64,000 bases of DNA from Liolophura sinensis (lineage: Eukaryota > Mollusca > Polyplacophora > Chitonida > Chitonidae): NCBI RefSeq assembly GCF_032854445.1, contig NC_088295.1, forward strand, positions 83,994,644 to 84,058,643, given 5' to 3'. Position numbers and translations under genes: made by a program. Each line of letters begins with the position of its first letter. Positions within the stretch are counted from its first letter, which is position 1. Positions 51,650 through 64,000 of this stretch are shown piece after piece. The notes under the pieces were generated by a model that worked only from the letters and a program-made list of their open reading frames with translations, was not told the origin of the DNA and did not search any database.

Positions 51650-52844
51650 TAGGACACAATGTTGCTACTGAGCGGCAGGACTGTTTGTCTTTATGTTGTG
51701 TGCAAGGACACAATGTTGCTAGTGTGCAGTAGGACTGTATGTCTTTGTACCATGTATGAGGGTACAGTGTTGCCAGTGTGCGGTAGGACTGTATGTCTTT
51801 GTGCTATGAATAAAGAGACAATGTTGCCAGTGTGCGGTAGGACTGTATGTCTTGGTGTTATGTGCGAGGACACAATGTTGCCAGTGTGCGGTAGGACTGT
51901 ATGTCTTCCTGTTATGTATGAGGGTAAAATGTTGCTAGTATGTCTTTGTGTTATGTATGAGAACACAATGTTGCTAGTGTGCGGTAAGACTATGTCTTCC
52001 TGTCATGTATAAGAACACAATATTGCTAGTGTGCGGTAGGACTGTATGTCTTTCCGTTATGTATGAGAACACAATATTGCTAGTGTGCGGTAGGACTGTA
52101 TGTCTTGGTGTCATGAATGAGGAAACAATGTTGCTAGTGTACAGTGGAACTGTGTGTCTTGGTGTTATGTATGAGGAAACAATATTGCTAGTGTGCAGTA
52201 GGACTGTATGTCTTTCTGTTATGTCTGAAAACACTGTATTGCTAATGTGTGGTAGGGCTGTACGTCTTGGTGTTATGCATGAGAACACAATGCTGCTAGT
52301 GTGCGGTACGGCTGTATGTCTTGGTGTTATGTATGAGGAAACAATGTTTCAAGGGCAGTATGTCTTTAAGCTATGTACAAGGACAGAATCTTGTAATTAT
52401 TCGAGAAGAATTAAAAGCGTCTATGTTATGTATGGGGCACTATGTTGCTAGTGTGCAATAGGACAATGTTATGTATGAGAGTAGGTGTTGCTAGTTTGTG
52501 GTGGGATTGTATTTCTTTGTGTTATGTATTACGGTAGAATGTTGCCAGTGTACAGTAGGACTATATATCTTTGTGCTATGTATTAGGGTAGAATGCTGCT
52601 AATATGCGGTAGGACCGAATATCTATCTGTCATGTGTGGGGCACTATGTTGCTAATATGCGGTAGGACTGTATATCTTGTGTTATGTATGAGACACTCTG
52701 ATGCTAATATGCGATAGGACCGTATATCTTTCTGTCATGTATGGGGCACTGTGTTGCTAATATGCGGTAGGACCGTATATCTTTGTGTTATATATGGGGT
52801 ACTATGTTGCTAATATGCGGTAGGACTGTATGTCTTTGCGTTAT

Positions 52845-53125
52845 CTCAGTCGGTTAGCGCGCTAGCGCAGCGTAGTGACCCAGAAGCCTCTCACCAATGC
52901 GGTCGCTGTGAGTTCAAGACCAGTTCATGCTGGCTTCCCCTCTCCGGCCGTACGTGGGAAGGTCTGCCAGCAACCTGCGGATGGTCGTGGGTTTCCGCCG
53001 GGCTCTGCCCGGTTTCCACCCGCCATAATGCTGGCCGCCGTCGTATAAGTGAAATATTCTTGAGTACGGCGTAAAACACCAATCAAAAAAAAAAAAAAAA
53101 AAAAAAAAAAAGGAAAAAAAAAAAA
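52845..53125 (+). mobile_element. SINE-A, near full length, poly(A) tail, in the 54-bp array
   Basis: It runs from CTCAGTCGGTTAGCGCGCTA (only the first bases of the tRNA head missing) to ACACCAATCA, then about 40 A. It is flanked by perfect TCTTTGCGTTAT (52833-52844, 53126-53137), a piece of the minisatellite unit. B box GTGAGTTCAAGACC is intact. Among the least diverged copies here. Confidence 0.96.
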
Positions 53126-53492
53126 TCTTTGCGTTATGTATAAGGGTAGAATGTTGCTAGTGTGCGGTTGGACTGTTTATCTTTTGTGTAATGCATGAGG
53201 GTAGGATGTTGCTAATGTGCGGTAGGGCTGATTCTCTTTGTGTTTTGTATGAGGGTAGACTGTTGCCAGTGTGCGGTAGGACTGTATGTCTTTGTGTTAT
53301 ATATAAGGGGAGAATGTTGCTATTGTGCGGTAGGACTGTATGTCTTTTTGTTTTGTATGAAGACACAGTGTTTGCTAGTGTGCGGTAGGTGTGCTGGCAG
53401 TGTGCTGTAGGACTGTATGCCTTTGTGTTATGTATGAGGACACAATGTTGCTATTGTGCGGTAGGGACTGTGTGTCTTTTATTTTGTATGAG

Positions 53493-53862
53493 TGAGTGAG
53501 TGAGTGAGTGAGTGCTTGGGGTTTAACGTCGTACTCAACAATTTTTCAGTCATATGACGACGAAGGAATCATTAGGGTGCATGTACGTGTGATGTGCCTC
53601 CTTGTTGCAGGACGGATTTCCACCGCTCTTTTATTTAGTGCTGCTTCAATGAGACGACTTACCGAAGGCAAGTAAGCCGCCCCGCCCGAGCCATTATACT
53701 GATACAGGTCAACCAGTCGTTGCACTATCCCCTTCATGCTGAACGCCAAGCGAGGAAGTTACAACTTCCTCTTTTAAAGTCTTAGGTGTGACTCGATCAA
53801 GGATTGATCCTGGATCTACGGTACCGAAGCGGACGCTCTACTAACTGTGCTATCCGGGCCGG
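53493..53862 (-). mobile_element. SINE-B, full length, in the 54-bp array
   Basis: On the minus strand, 370 bases: A box ATAGCACAGTTAGTAGAGCG, CGTCCGCTTCGGTACCG, B-box-like GATCCAGGATCAATCC, AGAGGAAGTTGTAACTTCCT, and a (CTCA)n tail after AACCCCAAGCA. It is flanked by perfect TATTTTGTATGAG at 53480-53492 and 53863-53875. Frame 53546-53749 lies inside it and is not a gene. Confidence 0.96.
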
Positions 53863-54345
53863 TATTTTGTATGAGGACACAATGTTTGCTAGTGTGCGGT
53901 AGGTGTGTTGGCAGTGTGCTGTAGGACTGTATGCCTGTGTGATGTATGAAGACACAATGTTGATAGTGTGCGGTAGGTGTGTTGGCAGTGTGCTGCAGGA
54001 CTGTATGCCTTTGTGTTATGTATGAGGACACAATGTTGTTATTGTGCGTAGGACTGTGTGTCTTTTTATTTGTATGAGGACACAGTGTTTGCTAGTGTGC
54101 GGTAGGTGTGTTGGAAGTGTGCGGTAGGACTGTATATCTTTGTGCTATGTATGAGGACACAATGTTGCTAGTGTGCGGCTGGACTTTATGTCTTTGTGTT
54201 ATATATAATGGTAGGATGTTGCTATTGTGCGGTAGGACTGTATGTCTTTTTGTTTTGTATGAGAACACAGTGTTACTAGTGTGTGGTAGGACTGTTTGTA
54301 TTTGTGTATTGTATGAGTTTAGGATGTTGCCAGTGAGCGGTAACA

Positions 54346-55613
54346 TATACCGCTCAAAGAGTAAAAAGAATGTGCTTTGCACATTCCTTAATAAATGATC
54401 TAACAGGTGCCTAAATTTCAAACTTTCAACAAAATCAGTAAAAGCTTTGAAAAAAGGTTGAAATTCATTGCGTGAAATAATTTTTTGTTGGGAATTAAAT
54501 TTGATGGGGCATATTTCGTTGGCGCTAGAAGCTTTTAAGAGATGTAACAATTCTCGAGATGCAGTCATCATGTGGACAGCTGTTCTTCACTTTGCAGTTT
54601 CTCCCGCCCATATAGTATCCACGATCCATGGAACAGATTATCTGGATACGGTTCTAACATAAAAGGCAAGATAATTGTGAGCATTACTATCTTGTATTTA
54701 GGAATTTTATACAAAGGATGTGAAGAATAAAATGAATCAGAAGCGAAAAAAAAATTGAATGAAAAAAGCTTTTAAAAACAAATTCTCAGATCCAACGGGT
54801 TGTATTGATTTCTTTTATGCTCCGATTCATCACGGGTACTAGCTAAAGCGCATTGCTAAATAACACTGCTTTCTATCTAGCTATCTGATACAGCGGCAGA
54901 TCCGAGGAAACATTTCCAGCATACTAATGGTTATATGTCACTTTTGAAATACGTGCAACACTATCAGTATTTGTCTTCCTGTTTCTGTTCCAGGACTTTT
55001 TACATTAACAAAAATTGACGCATAGATCCACATAAGTTTTCCCAGCAGTTTTAAGTTCTGTCCACAACTCTGCATGCCATTTAACCATAAGAGTGTAGAA
55101 ACCACATGTAAGGGCTCAGCCGTGGAGTTTAGGCAGGCTGTCTTCGGTTAAAACAATTGGCTCGTGAAAGAAAGCGAAAAGTTGGCTCTAAAAAGTGGTG
55201 AGGCGATTATGAATTCGAAGTTTATGGTGACTGACAAGAGCGTACAGATAAGAGGCACTGATAAGGACAAAGAGCTGACTACAAAATGGTTATCTAAGGA
55301 TTCTTTGGTCGCTATCAGTAATTTGCTTCTACCACAATTATAGCTAGATCCCGTAGAATCCATACAGAATCTCACGTGCCACCATAGGTTGTGTCTGCTC
55401 AGCTGCTTTGCTAAGCGGGAGCTATGCTGATACATTATCGCCACAACCACAGCCATGAAAGCGGGGTGAAAGGGGTATGTGGGGTAAGTTGGGTGTGTGG
55501 GAGTGGTGGATTATCTTCTCAGCTTCTTTTATTTCACCCCAATTTGAAGACAAGCCTAATTTTTGCGACTTAGCCAAATGTTTTCAGTGATTGCATTGGA
55601 AATGAAGTATAAC
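54346..55613. other. Intergenic, nothing firmly recognised
   Basis: A minus-strand open frame starts at 54571 and reads about 75 plausible residues (MMTASRELLHLLKASS at its start) before running into the minisatellite. It has a stop just upstream and no recognised family. No RNA gene or repeat seen. Confidence 0.35.
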
Positions 55614-55998
55614 ACAGAAACTGATCTTTGAGAATACTGGCCCACGGAGCACTTACTCTTTGTCGTATATGCTGTGAGACCTTGGTACTGTAGACACTAT
55701 ACAGATATACACAGAAACTGATCTTTGAGAATACTGACCCACGGAGCACTTACTCTTTGTTGTATATTCTGTGAGACCTTGGTACTGACACTATTACAGA
55801 TATACACAGAAACTGATCTTTGAGAATACTGACCCACGGAGCACTTACTCTTTGTTGTATATTCTGTGAGACCTTGGTACTGTAGACACTATACAGATAT
55901 ACACAGAAACTTATCTTTGAGAATACTGACCCACGGAGCACTTACTCTTTGTTGTATATTCTGTGAGACCTTGGTACTGTAGACATTACATAGATTTA
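55614..55998. repeat. 95-97-bp tandem repeat, 4 copies
   Basis: ACAGAAACTGATCTTTGAGA recurs at 55614, 55711, 55806 and 55903 (last copy ACTTATC). The third period is shorter by two bases (GTAGACAC reduced to GACAC). Copies 2-4 are nearly identical. Confidence 0.95.
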
Positions 55999-58900
55999 CT
56001 GTTTACCTGAACAGCGGTGTTTTTTAATATGAGTATGGTTTTAAAGATTGAGGAAAGAAACGATGGAGACAATTACTCTTATCTATAAATGACGGGGTAC
56101 TTAAAGTCTGTTTTTGTAAAACGCAGCATTTCCCGGAGTATAATCCGCCTTAAATTTGTGTCGGAAGTTGTCAACTAAGGCTTTTCTGAAAGAAACAGAT
56201 GTGATCCCCATAAGCTGAATTGATCCGTGGACACATCGCCCAGGTCTGTCACTAATACGGAACCTATCGCTCCTAATCCACCCAATGTCATAAAACAAAC
56301 AGATTACAACAACAACCCCTGCTAACGTATGTCATCATTTTATGGGCTTTTATTTTCATGAACCCACACGAGGTGGTTCAGACGTCGAATCCGCGAGTGC
56401 TGGCATATCCGTGTGCTTTTGAAATGAGCTAATTCCGGATCATCAGCCTGGAAACAGCACCACACCGATTAATACACATTCATTTGATCAACAGCTTCAC
56501 AAACACCAATATCCTAAGCACTTGGATAAATCCATCAGAGCACTATTCCGTCAGGCTTTACCTTCTGGACTTTGATAAAACTTTCCGGAGAAGTTAATTT
56601 GACTCAAGGAAAATTATTACATCAAATAACAAAATCCAGACTAAGCTTTTAAACACACAACCGACATTTCTCAAGATCAAAGCTCACGCCATTATTGTCC
56701 GTGTTATACACAATATGTGTAAACCAATACGTTAATGCATGAATGTACCCCGCCAGTGAACAACTGTGGAAAGTTGGTCCAAGCTTTGAGCACAGCATGC
56801 AAATACATTAGTATTCACGGATGTGGGCTGATGCATTAGACTGGTAAACACCTGTTGAATAGCCTGCTGAAACAATGCATTTTCTTTACCAGGGCATAGT
56901 GGCGGCAGTTTAACACGGAGAAAGGCCGTATCTTAACGATTGCCAATATTCTGTTTGTTGTAATAGATTTGGGATCATTTACTTAGTATGGTCATGAAGC
57001 ATTTTTTCTGAATGGAATTTTTAGCCTTTCCCACTCTCGTTGTTTGCCGTGCCTTGGTGACAATATGCAGTCGACTACGCTCGTATGGCTGTTTTCGCTG
57101 TCTATTGTTCTTTGAAGACCTCTTATCTTCCACCAACATGGTGAGCATATCAGCGAGTCACATATGATAAAGTTTATTAGTAGTCAGAGGTCAGTGGTTT
57201 ACTCCAGGCAATCCGTACGTCTGTATAGCGGTGGAACAAATAAATATAAAACATTCTTCGGCATGTATAAGTTACAGGATAGGCAGTGAGGCTTATGTGT
57301 AGAAGAAACTCGTCAGAGACGGCCAAATGTGAGTGCGTGAGTCAGCACTGTCAACATGGACAATGGTAATAAGGGTCACGGCAATGTGGATGGGGATGGA
57401 TCCTTTAAAACTCCTGCAGTCCACCATAATTAAAGAAATACTGCTACCTTATGTAATGTCGGACCTTGTGTCCTGGTCTCGGTGGTGCTGTTAGGGATGA
57501 CGTTTATGTCTCCTGATGTCCCCTGTCTTACTATGGCTGATTACATGCCCAACAATCGCTTAACACGACAATCTCTCATCGCAGATGCCATGGGTCATGT
57601 CTGTAATGGGTATGCACGGAATAATACGCAGACCAGCGCACGGAGACCTGCTGCGATAAACCATCGTAACGGTTACTCGTTATACAGGTCTGTCATAATA
57701 ACTATCCCATAAAATCTCAGTCGATTTTCGGCTTGGAGTTCCTGTAAACCATCAAGAGAGTTGCTGATGTGTGAAACAGAACATGAATTCCTGTGAAGTT
57801 CAACCAGTTTAGACACGTCCATTTCTGTATACAGTGTATTTCTATTCTGCTGTTTTAGCTATGTAAACAACATATACAACTTCTTGTGACTCTTCATTAT
57901 ATACTACATGCAATAACATACCAAATGTCACTTCAACCTTTTATCCGATGATTTATCATAACATTTATCATATACCTTTGCTACACAATAACATATTCTT
58001 CATGTTTTTCTTTAACAGGATTTTGTAAAGTTTTGGACATCTTCGAGAAAAATAACAAAATAATTGTAAATGTGTAAAAGAACAATAGGCGTTTCAATGA
58101 CGATTTCGTCGATAAATTTTGTCATTACACATCTCAAACGCACGCAATAAGCTAAATTTTTCCTGGATAGATCAATAAATCAGTCAATGAGTTAGTTGCA
58201 GATAAGCCACCTTTAAGGCGATGTCTAATTAGTGGCCGGTAATACAGCTGTGTTGCGCAAACCGATACAAATTCAGAGGAAAACAATTTTTTTTGCATCA
58301 AAAATCCTGTGTGGACGAATCTTGCAGTGTTAATGGTCTGTAAACTCGCTTGGTTCAAATCTATTCTCGTCTTACACTGACGTTCATTACTCAGCAGACT
58401 GAAAAAAACAGACAGACAGACCATTTCCTGGTAGGTGGCCACGTGGAATTAAATAGCTCATAAGATTAAACTAGTCTGAGATAATAGGTGATTCTCCAGA
58501 CTGGATTCCTGGTTCACTAGAGATCCACTTGTTTCCGTCAAGAAGACCAGGAATTCTCTTTACGAGTAAATCGGGCGTGATGGTTTTGCACGCATATTAT
58601 GTATCCGTGCTCTCTCCACAACTTTGTGTATCGAAGAAACACGCCTGTAATTGAAGAATTCCACCCTACTACCCTTAAAAAACATCTTAAACATGCCTCT
58701 GTCTCCAGGCTACAAAAGGGGCCAGATTTACTCGCGCGCACAGACTGTCTTCATTCGGCATGCAACACATCCGAATTAAGCTTCCCTGCTCCGAGAAGCT
58801 TGGATACTTTGGTAACATGGCGAAGAATCTCTGGACCTGCAATCTTAGAAAGCAATAGTAGAAGCAAGTAAGAATACGCCAGTGAAAGTGATTAAAGGGT

Positions 58901-60414
58901 AACAGAAGATTAGATATACCTGTTTTGACGCATCAAAATCAAGAACCACCCTCAAGCCGCTGGTACGCCAACCCAGCTAACGGTTTATGAAGGACAAATA
59001 TGTCATTAAAGCTCTGCAGTGAGGCTGCTTTGAAAGATGCAATATGCACTAAGACAGGCATTTATTTACCTGTTCAATACATGGAAATGGTAAATTTATT
59101 GCCTAAGCCATGTTAATGGTTCTGTCTCACTGGTGTGATTTATCACAGATACTAACGCTCTCTCTGAACATAACGCCACAGGTATGTCTATATAGGGTAA
59201 ACATTAATGTATATTGCAGACCTTGATAATATTGCAAACCCCCTGACATGGGCAACATGGGAAAGACTGGAACACGACACGCCTCTTGTCAACTGTCTGA
59301 ATACCCTAAATTTTAAACAATCAAGTAAACGAATTATTCACGTCAAATTTCTCCCTCTGATTTACATTCTTCCGTGACAATCAATAAAATTCTGAGGCAT
59401 GTGGCAAAAATCTGTTTCGTTGTGATTTAAAATTGTTAGACTTTAATAACATGGCATAGCAATTCATATGGTTCTGGATAGTCCTTGAAAAATATCATGA
59501 ACACATTGAACCATGGATATAGGGATTTGAAAGTATGTTTATTAATAGCGAAAACTGTGAAAAACTCATTTTTGTATTAAAAGGAAGCTCTTAAAGCGCG
59601 GAGAACAAATACTACTGTGATGACGCGAGCTGATTAAGAAATCACATCTGAAGTCCTAACCGGGACATTGTTTTCTCTATCTCTGATAATACATTCAGTA
59701 TCCTAAGAGAGAATCCTGATTTAATACTGTGGTCCTACTGAAACTTTCCCAGAAGAAGTGAATCGCATGCCTGGCTGATATTTGAATCTTCAAAAGATAT
59801 TTGAAGATGATTACAAGAACGAAATTCTCCTGTTTGCTAATTAAGGATAAAACCACGGTGACGATGAATTCCATCTTTTTTAAAAAAATATCATATCTTG
59901 AATAATTGCGAAGAGAAAAAAAGAAGATGTATTTGATGCCCCCAGATAAACCAGCCACAAGACTTGACGGCTTGATAGAAACAAACCTGATAGAAAAACA
60001 GGGTGGCGATGATTCAAGAGAATATTGTAAACGTGGCTAATTAATTTCATTTATGGTTTGAAGTCTGGCTTATTCAATTCCAGCCGACTACCGACAAAAG
60101 AACTGGGTGGATATTTTAAGAATTATCCAAAATAACAGAACATTAAAACTGGGGAGGCGATCGAACGCAACACACAAGTGGTTTATTACTGTAAGAAGGA
60201 CGTTAGGACAGATTTTGTACGGAATCGATGACTTTGAAAATATATTTTATCATTTATCATTCATGTAACAAAAACATGAATAAACAATCGACACCGGTTT
60301 AGATCACTAGTTAAAACGCTCTCATTTTGTACCCAGTTTGATATTGTCAGCGAGACTATGCCCATCCCTGACTTAGTTGACCTCCATCGATAAAGCTTCA
60401 ATATTGCATAATAT
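55999..60414. other. Intergenic, nothing firmly recognised
   Basis: No repeat family or recognised gene. A plus-strand frame at about 57440-57712 begins with a hydrophobic run (VGPCVLVSVVLLGMTF) but has no convincing ATG context or family. Another at 58599-58871 ends at a good donor-like AAGTAAGAA. Both are left unassigned. Confidence 0.35.
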
Positions 60415-62460
60415 TTAATATAACCACTGATGTACCTTAACATAGCCACACAATACCAATGCACCTGAACACCGCCACACAATACAGATGTTCCTGAACA
60501 TAGCCACACAACACTGGTATCCCTGAACATATCCACATAACGCTGATGTCCCTGAACATAGCCACACCATACTGATGTCCCTAAATACAGCCACACAATA
60601 CTGATGTCCCTGAACATGGCCACACAATACTCATGTCCCTGAACATAGCCACAAAACATTGATGCCTCCAAAAACCGCCACAAAATACTGGTGTCCCTGA
60701 ACATAGCCTCAGGATACTGATGTCCCTAAATATAGCCACACAATACTGATGTTCCTGAAAACGCCACACAATACCGATGTCCCTAAATACAGCCACACCA
60801 TACTGATGTCCCTGAACATAGCAATACAATACTGATGTCCCTGAACACAGCCACACAATACTCATGTCCCTGAACATAGCCACATGATACTGATGTCCCT
60901 CAACATAGCCACACAATACTGATGTTCCTGAAAACGCCACACAACACTGATGTCCCTAAATACAGCCACACAATACTGATAGCCCTGAACATAGCCACAC
61001 AACACTGATAGCCCTGAACATAGCCACACAATACTGATAGCCCTGAACATAGCCACACAATACTGATAGCCCTGAACATAGCAATACAATACTGATGTCC
61101 CTGAACACAGCCACACAATACTCATGTCCCTGAACACCGCCACACAATACTAATGTTCCTAAACATAGCCACACGATACTGATATCCCTGAACACAGCCA
61201 CACAACACTGATCTCCCTGAACATATCCACATAAAACTGATGTCCCTAAACATAGCCACACAATACTGATGTCCCTGAACACCGCCACACAATACTAATG
61301 TTCCTAAATATAGCCATACGATACTGATATCCCTGAACACAGCCACACAACACTGATGTCCCTGAACATATCCACATAAAACTGATGTCCCTAAACATAG
61401 CCACAAAACACTGATACCCATGAACATAGCCACATAATACTGATGTCCCTGAACGTAGCCACACAATATTCATGTCCTGAAACACAGCCACACAATACTC
61501 ATGTCCCTGAACATAGCCACGCAATACTGATATCCCTGAACACAGCCACACAACACTGATCTCCCTGAACATATCCACATAAAACTGATGTCCCTAAACA
61601 TAGCCACACAATACTGATCTCCCTGAACATATCCACATAAAACTGATGTCCCTAAACATAGCCATACGATACTGATATCCCTGAACACAGCCACACAACA
61701 CTGATGTCCCTGAACACAGCCACACCATACTGATGTCCCTGAACATAGCAATACAATACTCATGTCCCTGAACATAGCCACGCGATACTGATGTCCCTAA
61801 ACATAGCCACATAATACTGATGTCCCTGAACATCTCCACAGAAAATTGATGTCCCTAAACATAGCCAAACGATACTGATATCCCTGAACACAGCCACACA
61901 ACACTGATGTCCCTGAACATATCCACATAAAACTGATGTCCCTAAAGATAGCCACAAAACACTGATATCCATGAACACAGCCACACAATACTGATATCCC
62001 TGAATATAGCTACACAACACTGATGTCCCTGAACATAATACAGTGGTACATGAACACAGACACACAATATTGATGTCCCTAAACATAACCCACACAGTAC
62101 ATATGCCCGTGAACACAGCCACACAATACTCAGGTACTTGAACATAGCCACACAACACTGATGTTCCTGAAAATATTCACAAGATACCGATGTCCCTGAA
62201 TATAACCACACAATACTGATGTCCCTGAACATTGCCACACAAAACTGATGTCCCTGAACACAGCTATTCAATACTGATGTCCCTAACACCGTCACGGAAT
62301 ACTCATGTCCTTGAAAATAGTCACGCAGTACTGATGTCCCTGAACATTGCCACACAAAACTGATGTCCCTGAACACCGCCACAGAATACTGATGTCCCTG
62401 AACACAGCTATTCAATACTGATGTCCCTAAACACGGTCACGCAACACTGATGTAAATGAT
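60415..62460. repeat. 29-bp satellite, monomeric part
   Basis: Unit ACATAGCCACACAATACTGA, then TGTCCCTGA. TGTCCC recurs at 60605 and 60634, period 29, about 70 copies. Variants (CCTGAACACAGCC, AACACCGCC, TATCCACATAAAACTGA) recur in blocks of about 116-174 bases. Minus-strand frames up to 157 codons arise because three units make 87 bases with no stop. Confidence 0.96.
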
Positions 62461-64000
62461 TAGATTATATCCACACAATACTAATGGCCCTGCTTATAGC
62501 GACACAATACTGATCTCCCTGAAGAGACCTACACAATACTGATGCACCTGATTATAGTCACACAATACTGATGTCCCTGGAGAGACCTACACAATACTAG
62601 TGTCCCTTAAAACAGTGACACTATACTGATGTCTCTGAAGACATCTACACAATACTAATGTCCCTTATTACAGTCACACCATACTGATATCTCTGAAGTG
62701 ACCTACACAATACTAGTGTCCCTTAAAACAGTGACACTATACTGATGTCTCTGAAGACATCTACACAATACTAATGTCCCTTATTACAGTCACACCATAC
62801 TGATATCTCTGAAGTGACCTACACAATACTAGCGTCCCTTAAAACAGTGACACTATACTGATGTCTCTGAAGACATCTACACAATACTAATGTCCCTGAT
62901 TAGGGTCACACAATACTGATCTCCCTGAAGAGATCTGCACAATACTAATGTCCCTGATTCTAGTCAAACAATACTGATGTTTCTGAAGAGACCTACACAA
63001 TACTAATGTCCCTTATTACAGTCACACAATACTGATGTTTCTGAAGAGACCTACACAATACTAATGTCCCTTATTACAGTCACACAATACTGATGTTTCT
63101 GAAGAGACCTACACAATACTAGTGTCCCTTAAAACAGTGACACTATACTGATGTCTCTGAAGACAACTACACAATACTAATGTCCCTGATTATAGTCACA
63201 CAATACTGATGTCCCTGAAGAGACCTACACAATACTAATGTCCCTTAATACAGTCACACAATACTGATGTTTCTGAAGAGACCTACACAATACTAGTGTC
63301 CCTTAAAACAGTGACACTATACTGATGTCTCTGAAGACATCTACACAATACTAATGTCCCTGATTATAGTCACACAATACTGATGTCCCTGGAGAGACCT
63401 ACACAATACTAATGTCCCTTATTACAGTCACACAATACTGATGTTTCTGAAGAGACCTACACAATACTAGTGTCCCTTAAAACAGTGACACTATACTGAT
63501 GTCTCTGAAGACATCTACACAATACTAATGTCCCTGATTATAGTCACACAATACTGATGTCCCTGAAGAGACCTACACAATACTCATGTCCCTTATTACA
63601 GTCAGACAATACTGATGTCTCTGAAGAGACCTACACAATACTAGTGTCCCTTATTACACTCAAACCATACTGATGTCCCTGAAGAGACCTACACAATACT
63701 CATGTCCCTTATTACAGTCACACAATGCTGATGTCTCTGAAGAGACCTACACAATAGTGATGTCCCTTATTACAATCACACACTACTGATGTCTCTGAAG
63801 AGACCTACACAATACTAATGACTCTGATTATAGTCACAGAATACTTATTGAGTGTGTTCTTGATCTTAACGACACTATGTCCTTTAACGTTACCACACCA
63901 TACTGCTGTCCCTGAATGTAAGCAGAATATACTGTATACTCCCTTATTACAATCACACACTACTGATGTCTCTGAAGAGACCTACACAATGCTAATGACT
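62461..64000. repeat. 29-bp satellite, higher-order part (58 and 116 bp), runs off window
   Basis: The same monomer is now paired: AGACCTACACAATACTAATG TCCCTTATT plus ACAGTCACACAATACTGATG TCTCTGAAG make a 58-bp dimer. A 116-bp tetramer containing AAAACAGTGACACTATACTG repeats at about 62581, 62697 and 62813 and again further on. The array continues past base 64000. Confidence 0.95.

Larger units (their letters stand above)
50880..54345. repeat. 54-bp minisatellite, interrupted
   Basis: Unit GTGTGCGGTAGGACTGTATG, TCTTTGTGTTATGTATGAGA, ACACAATGTTGCTA (54 bases). It runs over about 3.4 kb and is interrupted by the duplicated block at 51316, SINE-A at 52845 and SINE-B at 53493. Because 54 is divisible by three, frames stay open on both strands; I do not regard them as genes. 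The right part (53870-54100) has shortened copies with GGTAGGTGTGTTGGCAGTGT. Confidence 0.95.

Noticed and set aside
51659-52451. Plus and minus frames in the 54-bp array (VCGRTVCL and SYITQRHTVLPHTSNI repeats)
   Set aside because: The unit length is divisible by three and both strands are open at once. These are repeat artefacts.
53546-53749. 67-codon minus frame
   Set aside because: Lies wholly inside the full-length SINE-B at 53493-53862.
54092-54571. 159-codon minus frame starting MMTASRELLH
   Set aside because: The first half looks protein-like, but an in-frame stop lies just upstream, no splice acceptor is convincing, and the second half is translated minisatellite.
60261-62415. Minus-strand frames of 100-157 codons in the 29-bp satellite (CVAMFRDISIVWLCSG-like)
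   Set aside because: Overlapping frames are open in all phases because three 29-bp units contain no stop. They follow the array and not a gene.

Overview
The window looks like nuclear DNA from a lophotrochozoan animal, most likely a mollusc. It is AT-rich. Its two recognisable genes have short exons, GT-AG introns of about 0.3-0.9 kb and animal protein families. The rest is dominated by tRNA-derived SINEs ending in A/T-rich tails (AATAAATAAA or CACTCACTCAC) of the kind abundant in molluscan genomes, and by many long minisatellites. The species cannot be fixed from sequence alone.

Genes occupy only the first 11 kb. At 1097-5436 (+) are the last seven coding exons of a cytoplasmic dynein 1 intermediate chain (WD40 half, 314 residues; earlier exons lie before base 1). 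At 8005-11149 (+) is a complete five-exon gene for an MPPED1/MPPED2-type metallophosphoesterase (312 residues) with all metal-binding motifs intact. Both read in the same direction, 2.6 kb apart. I see no functional link between them. One more coding-like segment (21246-21416, minus, BEN-domain-like) stands alone.

From 11 to 22 kb the sequence is intergenic, with SINE fragments and a second copy of a dispersed repeat also found in a dynein intron. From about 22.9 to 43.9 kb lies a large composite structure. Blocks A, B, a 32-33 bp minisatellite M, and C occur in the order A-B-M-C-A on the plus strand (22.9-31.9 kb). They recur on the minus strand in the order M-C-A-B-M (43.9 down to 34.6 kb). 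This fits two inverted pieces of one cyclic or tandem unit of about 8 kb. Later SINE insertions and a solo LTR (37027-37795, inside another 29-bp minisatellite) decorate it.

From 44 to 64 kb there is non-genic sequence, then a 54-bp minisatellite (50.9-54.3 kb) interrupted by two SINEs with perfect target-site duplications, a 97-bp tandem repeat (55.6-56.0 kb), and a 29-bp satellite (60.4 kb to the window end) that changes into 58-bp and 116-bp higher-order repeats. Most long open frames past 11 kb are by-products of these arrays. All calls come from reading the sequence; no database search was run. Block edges are accurate to tens of bases, while splice sites and target-site duplications were placed to the base.
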